Notes: generated by a model not told the origin, from the sequence alone. 64,000 nucleotides of DNA from Novosphingobium sediminis (GCF_007991615.1 NZ_BJYR01000013.1:124001-188000), one strand, 5' to 3'. Counted from the stretch's first letter, positions 35,954 to 44,912 are shown. Numbers and translations are program-made.

Positions 35954-37708
35954 GTGCTCGACGGTCTGACGGCTTGGGCGCGCCCGCGGATCATCCGCAG
36001 CCGCCAGCGCCTGCGCCAGAGCGAAGCAGCGTTTATCCTGCTCGCCGCGGCTGCCGGGGCAGCTGCAGGTGCGCTTACCCGCATCCAGCAGACTTTGGCG
36101 CACGGCCTGCAGGGACTGCTTTATGGCGTGACGTTCAACCGGCTGAGTGCGCTCGGCGAGATCCACCATGCCTGGCGCCTGCTGGCTTTGCCGCTGGGCG
36201 GCCTCGCGCTCGTCCTGCTCAGTCTGGCCCTGGGCAAGCGCATGCGTCCGCCGGTCGACGTGGTGGAGGCCAATGCGCTGCACGGTGGCCGGATTGCGCC
36301 CGCCGACAACCTGCTGATCGCCGTCCAGACCATCATCTCGAACGGCGCGGGCGCGTCGGTCGGGCTGGAGGCGGCCTATACGCAGATGGGCGGCGGTTTT
36401 GCCTCGATGCTGGGTCAATGGCTCAAGCTACGCCGCAACGACCTTCGCACGCTGGTCGGCGCAGGGGCGGGGGCCGGTATCGGAGCGGCCTTCGGTGCGC
36501 CGCTGGCGGGGGCGTTCTATGCCTTCGAGATCGTCATCGGCAGCTACACGCCCGCCGCAGTCGCCCCGGTCATCGCGGCGGCGCTGACCGGAGTTACCGC
36601 GGCCAAAGCGCTGGGCGGCGAACCATGGCTGATGGCGCTGACCGATGACCGGGTGATCGCTCTCACCGACTACCTGCTCTACGCCGGCCTCGGCATAGCT
36701 TGCGCGCTGCTCGGCATCGCGATCATGCGGCTGGTCACGCTTGCCGAGATGTACGTTCAATCATGGGGCTGGCTGGGCCGGTGGCGTCCAGTATTGGGCG
36801 GGGTGCTGCTGATCCCGCTGGCGCTTGTCTCGCCGCAGACACTCTCTGCCGGGCACGGCGCGCTGCATCTCAATCTCGTGCTCCAGCCGGCGGTGCATGT
36901 CCTGCTCGTGCTGCTGGGCCTCAAGATTGCCGCCTCCATCATCTCGCTCAGCTTCGGATTTCGCGGCGGCTTGTTCTTCGCCTCGCTGTTCGTCGGCTCG
37001 CTGGCGGGGCAGATCTTCGCCGGACTCGTCAATGCCGCCGGGATCGGGCTGGCGGTGAGCCCCACCGACGCCGCGCTCGTCGGCATGGCCGCGCTCAGCG
37101 TCTCGATCGTCGGCGGGCCGATGACCCTTGCGCTGCTGATGCTGGAGACGACGCACGACTTCGCGCTGATGGGCGTGGTGCTGACCGCGGCGCTGCTTTC
37201 GAGCGCGCTGACCCGCGAGCTGTTCGGCTATTCGTTCTCGACCTGGCGGCTGCACGTTCGCGGCTCGGCCATCCGCGGCCCGCGCGATATCGGCTGGGCA
37301 AGCAGCCTCACTGCGGGGCGGATGATGCGGCGGGACTGGGTGCAGGTGCCGGAGACTTGTCCGGTCGATGTGTTCCGCGCGCGCGTCCCGCTCGGTTCGG
37401 CCAGCAAGGCGCTGCTGGTCGATGGCGAAGGGCGCTATCGCGGGATCGTGCCGACGGCTGCGGCCTATGCTGCAGATCTTGCGCCCGATGCCCCGATTGC
37501 ACCGCTCGCCTGCATGAAGGACGAGGTGCTGCGACCGCAAGACGATGCCCATGCGATCATCGCGCAGTTCGACCGGCTCAGTGCGGACGAGCTGGCAGTC
37601 GTCGACGAGGCCGGCGTGGTGGTCGGCGTCGTCACCGAGCGTCACGCGCGGCGGCGCTATCTCCACGAGCTGGAGAATGCGCAGCGGACGCTGTTTGGCG
37701 AGGGCTGA
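35954..37708 (+). CDS. ClC-type chloride channel/antiporter with CBS domains
   Basis: A 584-residue ClC protein. About ten hydrophobic helices precede a C-terminal cytosolic region (about residues 450-584) with two CBS-like repeats (LPTAAAYAADLAP, VGVVTERHARRRYLHE). Signature regions: GAGASVGLE at 131-139, where E139 aligns with the gating glutamate, GAPLAGAFYAFE, and GFRGGLFFASLFVG. The usual GREGP is changed to GLEAA. It moves Cl- or another anion, possibly with H+ exchange; CBS domains may sense nucleotides. The GTG start has GAGGAG upstream. Confidence 0.9.
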   Translation: MLDGLTAWARPRIIRSRQRLRQSEAAFILLAAAAGAAAGALTRIQQTLAHGLQGLLYGVTFNRLSALGEIHHAWRLLALPLGGLALVLLSLALGKRMRPPVDVVEANALHGGRIAPADNLLIAVQTIISNGAGASVGLEAAYTQMGGGFASMLGQWLKLRRNDLRTLVGAGAGAGIGAAFGAPLAGAFYAFEIVIGSYTPAAVAPVIAAALTGVTAAKALGGEPWLMALTDDRVIALTDYLLYAGLGIACALLGIAIMRLVTLAEMYVQSWGWLGRWRPVLGGVLLIPLALVSPQTLSAGHGALHLNLVLQPAVHVLLVLLGLKIAASIISLSFGFRGGLFFASLFVGSLAGQIFAGLVNAAGIGLAVSPTDAALVGMAALSVSIVGGPMTLALLMLETTHDFALMGVVLTAALLSSALTRELFGYSFSTWRLHVRGSAIRGPRDIGWASSLTAGRMMRRDWVQVPETCPVDVFRARVPLGSASKALLVDGEGRYRGIVPTAAAYAADLAPDAPIAPLACMKDEVLRPQDDAHAIIAQFDRLSADELAVVDEAGVVVGVVTERHARRRYLHELENAQRTLFGEG

Positions 37709-37714
37709 GGGCCT

Positions 37715-38338
37715 TCAGAAGAGGCTACCTTGCGGTGGCGGCGGCTCTGCTTCGGAAATTTCCTGCATGTGGGCATCCGCCAGCGGCACCTGCATCGCCG
37801 CTGCGCCTGCGCCATCAGCGCTCAGCCAACGCTCGAAGGCTCTGCCCGGGCGGAGGACGACGGGCATCGCCTTGGGGTGGACGCTGCCGACTACCGTATT
37901 TGCCTCGCACGTGAGGAAAGCGAAGCGCGGACCCTGTTCGGTCGGGCGCCAGAGGCCGGCGAAGGCGAAGAGCGGATCGCCGGGAAGGTCGAACCAGTGC
38001 TTGCGCTTGCGGCCCGTCTGCGGATCGGGCGCGGCGGACCATTCGGAAAAGGCGGTGACGGGGACAAGGCACCGCCGCGCCGGATCAGACAGCGCCGCGC
38101 GCCACATCGGTGAGGCGAGGTTGCGCACGTTGGTGATCGGGCGCTTTACATCACCGAACGGAGGCCAGCCCCACCGCATCATGTCGAGCCGCCGCCCGGC
38201 CCCTTCGCTGACCACCACCGGCGCTTCGGCGTCCGGGTAGATTTCCGCCAGCGCGGGGAGGTTGCGCCCCGCGACATCGGCCTTGAAAAGCTGTGCAATG
38301 GCTTGCGCGTTGCTGGTCATGCGATAGAGATTGCACAT
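37715..38338 (-). CDS. SRAP family protein (SOS response-associated peptidase, YedK/HMCES-like)
   Basis: A 207-residue SRAP protein. After Met removal the conserved catalytic Cys2 is N-terminal (MCNLYRMT), which fixes the start at 38338. Other family signatures: TNVRNLASPMWR, VPVTAFSEW with the catalytic Glu, and VHPKAMPVVL with the conserved His. SRAP proteins form a covalent thiazolidine link with abasic sites in single-stranded DNA and protect them. It is divergent from the aldolase gene by only 31 bp; no LexA-type site was identified there. It converges tightly with ClC (6 bp). Confidence 0.94.
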   Translation of the reverse strand: MCNLYRMTSNAQAIAQLFKADVAGRNLPALAEIYPDAEAPVVVSEGAGRRLDMMRWGWPPFGDVKRPITNVRNLASPMWRAALSDPARRCLVPVTAFSEWSAAPDPQTGRKRKHWFDLPGDPLFAFAGLWRPTEQGPRFAFLTCEANTVVGSVHPKAMPVVLRPGRAFERWLSADGAGAAAMQVPLADAHMQEISEAEPPPPQGSLF

Positions 38339-38369
38339 AACAGATGCGAGCATAGCGGGAGAGAACGCG

Positions 38370-39137
38370 ATGGCCACCCAGATCCGCCCGAATATCAATT
38401 GCAGCGACGCCGAATGGCATGCGCGGCAGGAACTGGCGGCTTGCTACCGCATCTTCGATCTGATGGGCTGGTCCGAATCGGTCTACAACCACATCTCGCT
38501 GCGCGTGCCGGACGAGGAAGGCGCCTTCCTCATCAATCCCTTCGGCCTGCTCTATTCCGAAGTCTGCGCCAGCAACCTCGTCAAGATCGACATCGACGGC
38601 AACAAGCTGGATGACAACCCGCACCCGGTGAACCTCGCCGGCTTTACCCAGCACGGCTATTTCCACCGCCACCTCGATTGGGCTCACGCCATCTGCCACG
38701 TCCATACGACGGCATCGATGGCGGTGTGCAGCCTCGAGGAAGGGCTGATGCCGATCAACTTCTACGCCTGCAACTTCATGGGCCGGCTCGCCTATCATGA
38801 TTTCGAAGGCATCACCGTACGCGCCGAGGAAGGCGAGCGGCTGCTGGCCAACTTGGCTGACAAGAACATCCTCATGCTGAAGAACCACGGCCCGGTGGTC
38901 ATGGCCAAGAACCTGCAGGCGATGTTCGTGCAGATGTGGGCGCTGCAGCGTGCCTGCGAAATCCAGATGGCGACGCTTTCGATGGGCCGTCCGCCGATCA
39001 TGATCTCGCAGGACGTGATCAACGTGCACCAGCGCGATCTGGGCATGGCGAACCCTCCGGGAGGCGGCCCGGGCGTTGGCGATTTCAACGCCTGGACGCG
39101 CCGGATCGATCAGATCGACCGTTCCTGGCGGGATTGA
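38370..39137 (+). CDS. Class II aldolase/adducin family protein
   Basis: A 255-residue protein of the class II aldolase fold. The metal-binding histidines are in ICHVHTTASMA and near NHGPVVM; the substrate-phosphate region resembles NHISLRVP and FLINPFGLLYSEV. Members include fuculose and ribulose phosphate aldolases and many proteins of unknown substrate; the sequence here resembles the adducin-like group rather than a specific sugar aldolase. ATG 38370 follows GGGAGAG. Function beyond the family is not assigned. Confidence 0.9.
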   Translation: MATQIRPNINCSDAEWHARQELAACYRIFDLMGWSESVYNHISLRVPDEEGAFLINPFGLLYSEVCASNLVKIDIDGNKLDDNPHPVNLAGFTQHGYFHRHLDWAHAICHVHTTASMAVCSLEEGLMPINFYACNFMGRLAYHDFEGITVRAEEGERLLANLADKNILMLKNHGPVVMAKNLQAMFVQMWALQRACEIQMATLSMGRPPIMISQDVINVHQRDLGMANPPGGGPGVGDFNAWTRRIDQIDRSWRD

Positions 39138-39160
39138 TCGAATTGTGATCACCCAAATCC

Positions 39161-39232
39161 GCTCATGCTGAGCCTGTCGAAGCATTCGGCGCGACGCCAG
39201 CGCCAGTACCCTTCGACAAGCTCAGGGTGAGC
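39161..39232. repeat. REP-like inverted repeat, copy 1
   Basis: Left arm 39161-39185 (begins GCTCATGCTGAGCCTGTCG) and right arm 39211-39232 (CTTCGACAAGCTCAGGGTGAGC) form an imperfect inverted repeat around a 25-nt loop. The same family reappears at 46865-46974. Sphingomonad genomes carry many such intergenic elements. Confidence 0.75.
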
Positions 39233-39274
39233 GGTGTAGGGCGTTGGGCAAGGTAAGCAATTCGAGCCCCCGCC

Positions 39275-39784
39275 ATGGCCATCCTCACCGTCAATAACCA
39301 GCCGATCGAGATCAAGCTGGAGGCAGACACGCCGCTGCTGTGGGCGCTGCGCGATGCCGCCAATCTCACCGGCACGAAATACGGCTGCGGCACCGGCGAG
39401 TGCGGGGCCTGCATGGTCATCATCGACGGGCAGGCCATGCCGAGCTGCACCCTTTCGCTGGGCGAGGCGGAGGGGCGCACCGTCACGACGATCGAGGGTC
39501 TTTCCGCCGATCGAAATCATCCAGTGCAGCAGGCCTTCGTAGCGGAGCAGGCGATCCAGTGCGGGTTCTGCACGCCCGGTCTGGTAATGGCCGCTGCGGC
39601 CTTGCTCACGCACAACACCGATCCGACCGAGGCGGACATCAAGGCCGCGATTACCAATATCTGCCGCTGCGGGGTCTACCCTAGGCTGGTGCGCGCGATC
39701 CAGCGCGCAGGGCGCATCGCGCGGGGGCTTGAACCAGGCGTGCCGTTGCCCGTTCCGCTGACGGCGACGACACCGGGGCTTTAA
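39275..39784 (+). CDS. Orphan 2Fe-2S subunit of a molybdenum hydroxylase
   Basis: A 169-residue protein with two [2Fe-2S] clusters: an N-terminal plant-type one (C38, C43, C46, C58 in GCGTGECGAC ... SC) and a C-terminal one (C96, C99, C130, C132 in CGFC ... CRC). This matches the small electron-transfer subunit of isoquinoline 1-oxidoreductase and similar enzymes. The large molybdopterin subunit normally follows, but here the gene is followed by a palindromic repeat and a convergent TonB receptor, so the partner must be elsewhere. Start follows only a weak AAGG. Confidence 0.92.
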   Translation: MAILTVNNQPIEIKLEADTPLLWALRDAANLTGTKYGCGTGECGACMVIIDGQAMPSCTLSLGEAEGRTVTTIEGLSADRNHPVQQAFVAEQAIQCGFCTPGLVMAAAALLTHNTDPTEADIKAAITNICRCGVYPRLVRAIQRAGRIARGLEPGVPLPVPLTATTPGL

Positions 39785-39795
39785 GCCTCGGGCTT

Positions 39796-39874
39796 CGTCA
39801 TTGCGAGCGTAGCGAAGCAATCCAGAGCGCCACGCACAGCAGCTCTGGATTGCTTCGCTACGCTCGCAACGACG
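39796..39874. repeat. Long perfect-stem palindromic repeat
   Basis: Arms 39796-39828 and 39842-39874 are 33 bp each and complementary at all but one position, around a 13-nt loop; the inner core reads GCGTAGCGAAGCAATCCAG and its reverse. It lies between two convergent genes and can act as a bidirectional terminator. The sequence type is a widespread intergenic palindrome of alphaproteobacteria. Confidence 0.9.
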
Positions 39875-39887
39875 AGGTTTGTCCGAA

Positions 39888-41993
39888 CTAGAACCCCATC
39901 CGCACTGTCAGCCGCGCGCTGCGGGGCTGGGCGGTTGAGATGTTGTTGTCGGTGTGGGCGGTCGGGAAATACTGCTCGTTCAGCAGGTTGTTGACGTTGA
40001 GCTGGACCGAAAGGTTCTTGGAGACGTTGTAGAACACCGCGGTATCGACGCGGGTCCACGCCGGAAGCGTCACGGTGTTGCTGACGGTGGTGTAGGCCGA
40101 GGACTGGTGCGTCACGCCGAGGCCGAGGCCGAGCTTGTCGGTGACGTCATAACGGGTCCACAGCGAGATCTGGCTTTCCGGGAGCAGCGCCAGCGCGCGG
40201 CCGGCCGGCGCGGCGGTGGTGCTGGAGCGCACCTTCCCATCCTGCAGCGCATAGCCAAGGCTGACCTGCCACTGGGGGAGGATCTTGCCGGTGGCGGAAA
40301 GCTCGATACCGCGGGTGCGGGTCTTGCCCGAAAGCTGGGGCAGACCGGTAACGGGATCGTTGAAGCGCGAATTCTCGCGGTCGAGCCGGTAGGCGGCGGC
40401 GGTGAGCGCGAGGGTCGGGGTGACGTCCCACTTGGCGCCCACTTCAAGGTTGCGGAACTCCTCCGGCGCGAGGGTGGCCTGCGTCGCATCGAGCGCGCTG
40501 AACTGGTCGCCTGATTGGGGAAGGAAGCTCTTGGTGTAGCTGCCGTAGAGCGAGATGTTCTTGCGCGGCTTCACGATCACGCCGGCACGGGGCGACCACT
40601 TGTTGTCGGTGCGCCCGGCGCTGGTGCTGTTCAGCAGGTTGTCGGCGCGGATCTTGAAGCTGTCGTAGCGCACGCCGCCGACGATCTGGAGGAACGGCGC
40701 AAGCTCGATCTGATCCTGCACATAGGCCGAGAACGTGGTGACCTTGGCGTGGGTCGAGCGGCTCGGCGCGCTGAAGGTGATCGCCGGAATGTCGAGCCGG
40801 TCTGCCAGCGCGACCGTGGCCGAGGCCTTGCCGCCCGGGAAAATGCCTTCCTGCCGCGCAGCATCGGTCGCCTGGTCGGCGCCTTCGATCCCGGCGATCA
40901 CGGTGTGGCCGATGGGGCCAGTCTTGCCCTGCCAGGTGAGGTTCGCCTGCCCGATCCAGCTATCGCGCTTCACTGTGCTGTTGTAGGCGCTGAGCGAGAC
41001 GGTGTTGGTAGCGGGATTGACCGCCGCGCCCGCGAAGATGTTGGCGTAGTACTTGTCGGTGTGGCTGAACTGGCCCGCCACGGTCAGCGTCAGGCTGTCG
41101 GCCAGCTTCTGCGTCAACCGCGCCTCGACGATGTGCGCCTTCACGTCCGAGATATTGGTGTCCTTGCGGCCGAAGAACGTGTCGCGGTAGCCTTCGAGTG
41201 GAGCGCCGGCGAGCGAGGGCACACCGCGATCAGCGGTGCGGCGGTCATCGTCGTAGTTGTAGGACAGGTCGATCCGGGTGTCCGCGCTCGGCGCAAACGC
41301 CAATGTCGGGTTCACGCCGATGAAGCGGCCGTGGAAGTCCTGCCGGTGGTTGTCGAATTCCTCGTAAGTGCCGTTGAGGCGTGCGCCGACGGTTTGCGAG
41401 AGCGGCGCATTGAGATCGGCGGCGAGCGCGAAATCGCCAAAGGTGCCGACACCGGCTGACGCATTGACGCTTTGGCCCGTGAATGAGGGGGCCTTGCGCA
41501 CCCGGTTGATCACACCGCCGCCGCCGCCACGCCCGAAGAGCAGTGCGTTGGCGCCGCGCAGCACTTCCACGTGATCGATGTTGTAGAGCGAGCGGTAGTA
41601 CTGGGTGTCGTCGCGCAGGCCGTTGAGGAAGAAGTCCGCCGTGGTGTTCTGCCCGCGCAGTACGATCTGATCGCGGTTGCCTTCGCCCTGCGCCAGAACC
41701 ACGCCCGGCACGTAGCGCAGCGCATCGCCAAGCTGGGTAACGCCCTGATCGTCGAGCTGCTCGCGGCTGAGCACAGTGACCGACTGCGCCACATCGAGCA
41801 GCGGGGTAGGCGCTTTCAGGCCGTCGGCGCTGTCGCTGCGATAGGTTTCGACATGGCCGGTGACCACGATCGGGCGGCGATCGACGCCATCACCGGCATC
41901 ACCCGCGTCCGCTGCCATCGGCACCTCTTCCGCATATGCCGTGAATGGCAGGAGGGCGGTGGTGGCGAGCAAGAGAGCGGGGAGCGCTTTCAC
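39888..41993 (-). CDS. TonB-dependent siderophore receptor
   Basis: A 701-residue outer-membrane receptor. Signal peptide VKALPALLLATTALLPFTAYA, then a TonB-box-like start and the plug domain (SVTVLSREQLDDQGVTQLGD, VEVLRGANALLFGRGGGGG, VINRVRKAP). A 22-strand barrel follows and the chain ends in Phe (LTVRMGF), as outer-membrane barrels do. It belongs to the ferrichrome/catecholate group. The GTG at 41993 has AAGGA 6 nt upstream; the ATG at 42056 is upstream but lies in the Fur-box region. Uptake depends on the TonB-ExbBD system. Confidence 0.95.
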   Translation of the reverse strand: MKALPALLLATTALLPFTAYAEEVPMAADAGDAGDGVDRRPIVVTGHVETYRSDSADGLKAPTPLLDVAQSVTVLSREQLDDQGVTQLGDALRYVPGVVLAQGEGNRDQIVLRGQNTTADFFLNGLRDDTQYYRSLYNIDHVEVLRGANALLFGRGGGGGVINRVRKAPSFTGQSVNASAGVGTFGDFALAADLNAPLSQTVGARLNGTYEEFDNHRQDFHGRFIGVNPTLAFAPSADTRIDLSYNYDDDRRTADRGVPSLAGAPLEGYRDTFFGRKDTNISDVKAHIVEARLTQKLADSLTLTVAGQFSHTDKYYANIFAGAAVNPATNTVSLSAYNSTVKRDSWIGQANLTWQGKTGPIGHTVIAGIEGADQATDAARQEGIFPGGKASATVALADRLDIPAITFSAPSRSTHAKVTTFSAYVQDQIELAPFLQIVGGVRYDSFKIRADNLLNSTSAGRTDNKWSPRAGVIVKPRKNISLYGSYTKSFLPQSGDQFSALDATQATLAPEEFRNLEVGAKWDVTPTLALTAAAYRLDRENSRFNDPVTGLPQLSGKTRTRGIELSATGKILPQWQVSLGYALQDGKVRSSTTAAPAGRALALLPESQISLWTRYDVTDKLGLGLGVTHQSSAYTTVSNTVTLPAWTRVDTAVFYNVSKNLSVQLNVNNLLNEQYFPTAHTDNNISTAQPRSARLTVRMGF

Positions 41994-42034
41994 GAGATTT
42001 CCTTCTTGAGATGCATTCTCAAGAACCGTTCTAT

Positions 42035-42049
42035 TGCGAGTCATTCGCA
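42035..42049. promoter_or_regulatory. Fur-box-like palindrome, proximal
   Basis: TGCGAGTCATTCGCA (TGCGA-N5-TCGCA), a perfect inverted repeat of the alphaproteobacterial Fur/Irr-type site. It lies 42 bp upstream of the receptor start. Confidence 0.7.
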
Positions 42050-42063
42050 CTTGCAAGGCTGAT

Positions 42064-42082
42064 ATTGCGAATCTTTCGCGAT
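42064..42082. promoter_or_regulatory. Fur-box-like palindrome, distal
   Basis: ATTGCGAATCTTTCGCGAT: core GCGAA-TCT-TTCGC is perfect, with one mismatch in the outer arm. It is 14 bp from the proximal palindrome. Two sites upstream of a siderophore receptor fit iron repression. Confidence 0.6.
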
Positions 42083-42345
42083 TTTTGACGCATAGCAGAC
42101 GCGACCTCGCACGGCCTGAACGCAGGCGTGCGTGGACGGCAGATCAGAAAGCTGTGAAGTTCGCCGCGTTCAGAGCAGCGGGAGGGCGCGGCCCGCAAGG
42201 ATCAGCGCGAGCGCGCAGCCAAGCACGATGGCCGAACGCAGCCAGTCCGCCAGCGAAGCGGTGGGTGCGACAACAAGGGCGATAGCGCGGGCCATGCCGG
42301 AAGCATGCACCCGCAGTACCTAACAATCCGTTAAAATGCCCTGGA
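42083..42345. other. Intergenic region upstream of the siderophore receptor
   Basis: Between the Fur-like sites and the M14 peptidase stop. Apart from the possible 41-residue peptide at 42170-42295, no clear element is seen. The receptor promoter probably lies within or beside the two palindromes at 42035-42082. Confidence 0.3.
42170..42295 (-). CDS. Possible small hydrophobic peptide (41 aa)
   Basis: An ATG-started 41-residue frame reading MARAIALVVAPTASLADW and then a hydrophobic helix (AIVLGCALALILA), which could be a small membrane peptide. No strong SD precedes it. It sits in the region between the M14 peptidase stop and the siderophore receptor. Low confidence: it could be chance coding in GC-rich DNA. 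Confidence 0.3.
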   Translation of the reverse strand: MARAIALVVAPTASLADWLRSAIVLGCALALILAGRALPLL

Positions 42346-43491
42346 TCAGGCCAGCCACTCGAGCAGCGATGCAAGGCACTCGCGCGCCAGCAGCTTGCTG
42401 CGCTCCGGGCTCCAGCCTTGTGCCGGATCGGGCAGGTCGTCGTTGTCCTTGAACGGCATCTCCAGCGTCATCGAGACGGCACCGAAGCGCTGTGCAATCT
42501 GGTTGGTGGCCATCGAGAGATTGGCCTTGCCGGGCCGCGCGACCGGATAGCCGCGCTTCGTCTGGAAATCGGGGGTGCGCCGCTCGAGGATCGTGCGGTA
42601 GCGGCGATAGGCTTCGCCCTGCGCTTCGGTCCAGCCGGGGATGCCTTCGAAGCCGGCGAAGAACACGGCGGGGATCGCCTCGTCGCCATGGACGTCCATC
42701 GCGAAATGGACGCCGGTTTCATCCATGGCATTGCGGATTGCGAGCACTTCGGGCGAGCGTTCGGCGCTCGGCTCGAGCCATTCGCGGTTGAGGTTCACCC
42801 CTGCCGCGTTGGTGCGCAGGTGCCCACGGCGCGAGCCATCCGGATTGCAGTTCGGCACGATATGGAAGCGGCAGAGCTGGCGGAGTTTGCGGGCATGGGG
42901 ATCGGCGGGATCGGTCAGCATGTCGAGCGCGCCTTCCATCCACCATTCCGCCATCGATTCGCCGGGGTGTTGGCGGGCGATCAGCCACACCTGCTTCTCG
43001 CCCTCTCCGAGCGATAGGCAATCGATCGGCTGGCCATCGAGGCTGCGGCCGAGCACGCGGTGGGCAACGCCCTCGCTGGCGGCGGCTTCCGCCACGAGAT
43101 CGTGATGCCGCTCCATCGAATAGGGCGCGAAATAGGCGAAGGAGCAGGTAGCGGCCTGCGGAGTATAGCGGATCGTCATGGTCCCGCCGCCCTCCGCCGC
43201 ATCATAGCGGGTCTCGGCGCGGTACCAGGTGTCGCGGTCCTCGGAAACGCAGGCACGGTAGCCGACCCAGCCATCGGGATAGGCGGCGGACGCAAGGCCG
43301 GTGATCTTGAGTTCCAGCGTCCGGCCCGCTCCGCCGCTGACGCGGAAATGGAACCATTGGAAGAATTCGGACTGGTGGTCGCGGCGGATGGCAAGCCGGG
43401 CACTGGTGCCCTCTATGCTCAGAACTTCAATGTTGCCGCTATCAAAGCCTGCGTCGATGCTGATCGGAGCGCTTAAAGAATCTGGGGTCAT
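42346..43491 (-). CDS. M14-type cytosolic carboxypeptidase-like protein
   Basis: A 381-residue M14 carboxypeptidase of the cytosolic carboxypeptidase (CCP) type. An N-terminal beta-sandwich (residues 1-125) precedes the catalytic domain. Zinc ligands are H175 and E178 (QHPGES) and H268 (DVHGDE); substrate-binding NPDG and NLNREW (R236) and catalytic E344 (TLEMPF) are present. No signal peptide. Eukaryotic relatives trim polyglutamate from tubulin; bacterial members remove C-terminal acidic residues in vitro or are uncharacterised. Its ATG overlaps the stop of the DUF4136 gene upstream (ATGA), so it is translationally coupled to two exported proteins. Confidence 0.92.
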   Translation of the reverse strand: MTPDSLSAPISIDAGFDSGNIEVLSIEGTSARLAIRRDHQSEFFQWFHFRVSGGAGRTLELKITGLASAAYPDGWVGYRACVSEDRDTWYRAETRYDAAEGGGTMTIRYTPQAATCSFAYFAPYSMERHHDLVAEAAASEGVAHRVLGRSLDGQPIDCLSLGEGEKQVWLIARQHPGESMAEWWMEGALDMLTDPADPHARKLRQLCRFHIVPNCNPDGSRRGHLRTNAAGVNLNREWLEPSAERSPEVLAIRNAMDETGVHFAMDVHGDEAIPAVFFAGFEGIPGWTEAQGEAYRRYRTILERRTPDFQTKRGYPVARPGKANLSMATNQIAQRFGAVSMTLEMPFKDNDDLPDPAQGWSPERSKLLARECLASLLEWLA

Positions 43492-44072
43492 TTGACCGTG
43501 ATAGTCGCGCCCGAGGTTCTGGGGAAGCCCGAGAACAGCGCATGGGCGATCCGCAGCGCGGCCTGATCGACAGCGGCTTCCTTTGCCTTCTGGCGCTCGA
43601 CATTCTCGGCGCGGCCTTCCCACAGCGAAAGGCCGGTGGCGCGGCTGCGGATCGTGACGACGAGGCGGGTGTAGACGCGCGCCTTGGGGCCGCCGCCGAG
43701 GTTGAAGCCGACGCCAAGCCCGACGCCGCTGTTCCAGCCGCCGGTCGAACCGCCGACGCCGACCGAGACCGGCCCGCGCTGGCGTTCGGTACGCTGGACT
43801 TCGCGTTCGACTCGCACTTCGGCAACGGCATCTGCTGCACCCGGAGTGGCCGTGCCGAACCGCAGGGCGGCGAGTTCGGCCTCGACCGCCTGAAGCCAGA
43901 CGCGCGTTTCAAGGCTGCTCGGATCGGTGCCCGGCGCCGCGATCACCGCAACCGCACTGCGGCCCAGCGTGGTGATGCTGTCCGGCGTGTGGAAGCGGGT
44001 GACTTCGACCGGCGCGGCGAGGGCAGGCGATGCAGCCAGCGCGAAGGCTGCAAGGAGCAGGCGGGCCTTCAC
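43488..44072 (-). CDS. DUF4136-like exported protein, shorter copy
   Basis: A 194-residue protein with a signal peptide ([18 protein letters not shown]). The mature domain shows the pattern of DUF4136-like lipoproteins: an early FHTPDS region, [14 protein letters not shown], a Gly-rich centre ([20 protein letters not shown]) and the late WEGRAE segment followed by an amphipathic helix ending in TVK. It is the middle gene of a three-gene overlapping set (GTGA start overlap with the upstream gene, ATGA with M14). Function unknown; family assignment moderate. Confidence 0.8.
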   Translation of the reverse strand: MKARLLLAAFALAASPALAAPVEVTRFHTPDSITTLGRSAVAVIAAPGTDPSSLETRVWLQAVEAELAALRFGTATPGAADAVAEVRVEREVQRTERQRGPVSVGVGGSTGGWNSGVGLGVGFNLGGGPKARVYTRLVVTIRSRATGLSLWEGRAENVERQKAKEAAVDQAALRIAHALFSGFPRTSGATITVK

Positions 44073-44773
44073 GGCGTCACCGCCGCAAGCGGCTGGACGA
44101 CCTGGCCATCGGGGAACTTCTTGAGCAGCGCCGTAGCGAGGCGGGCGGCCATCTCGCTGTTGTTGATCCCGCCGTCTTCCTCGCGCGCTTCTCCTTCGGC
44201 GTGGCCTTCCCAGAGGACGCGCCCCGTGGCCTTGTCGCGGATGCGCAGATCAAGCCGCGTGGCGACGATCGCCTTGGCGGGCTTGGTGAGATCGACCGCG
44301 AGCGCGAGGCCGAAGCCGCTGCCGCGATTGCTGACGGTGGTGCTCATGGCGCCGCTGACCTTCTTGTGCGGGGCCTCCTCGGGAACGGCCACGCTGTGGC
44401 TGACCCCGATTTCGGCGATCTGGCCGGGATCGAGAGCCGTGGCCGTATCATAGCCGCGCCGGGCCAGTTCGTCGATCACGGCGGCTTCGTAGACGGGGAG
44501 CTTGCCGTCCTCATTGTCACCGGCGTCGCTGGCCATGCGGCTCACCACGATGCGCCCTTTGCCGAGCAAGGCTTCGGCATCGGCGGCGCGGTAGGCGGTG
44601 ACGTCGATCTTCTTGGAAGGCTGGGCGCTCTGCCGCGCGGAAGGATAGCGCGGATCGGGATCCTGCCAGCTGCCGCCGCCGCCCCAGCGGCCTTCGCCCG
44701 GCATACCCTGCGCCAGTACGGGTGTGGCGGCGCACGCCAGACAAAGGGTGGCAACGGCGGTGGTAAACTTCAT
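44069..44773 (-). CDS. DUF4136-like exported protein, longer copy
   Basis: A 234-residue exported protein (signal MKFTTAVATLCLACAATPVLA). A Gly/Trp-rich linker (GEGRWGGGGSWQDPDP) comes first, then a domain parallel to the next gene: IDVTAYRAADAE, YEAAVIDELARRGY, VATRLDLRIRDKATGRVLWEG and the final MAARLATALLKKFP. The two proteins share the VLWEG/LSLWEG signature and look like tandem relatives. Likely periplasmic or outer-membrane associated; no catalytic residues identified. First gene of the set, divergent from galE. Confidence 0.8.
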   Translation of the reverse strand: MKFTTAVATLCLACAATPVLAQGMPGEGRWGGGGSWQDPDPRYPSARQSAQPSKKIDVTAYRAADAEALLGKGRIVVSRMASDAGDNEDGKLPVYEAAVIDELARRGYDTATALDPGQIAEIGVSHSVAVPEEAPHKKVSGAMSTTVSNRGSGFGLALAVDLTKPAKAIVATRLDLRIRDKATGRVLWEGHAEGEAREEDGGINNSEMAARLATALLKKFPDGQVVQPLAAVTP

Positions 44774-44912
44774 TGTTGGCCTTTCGGGCGGACAGCAGGG
44801 GGTAAATCCTATGTCCTGCGGCCTGTCTTGGTCATGAACGGTTCGTTTGTCGATTCCAACGCAAAGGGAGCCTGCTACGGCATTGCAGCATTTACGTAGG
44901 AGAGTGATTCGC

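Noticed and set aside
36761..37666. Minus-strand frame opposite the ClC gene
   Set aside because: Shadow of a well-supported membrane protein gene.
38339..38369. LexA-type box between the SRAP gene and the aldolase gene
   Set aside because: The 31-bp gap shows no GTTC-N7-GTTC or similar repeat.
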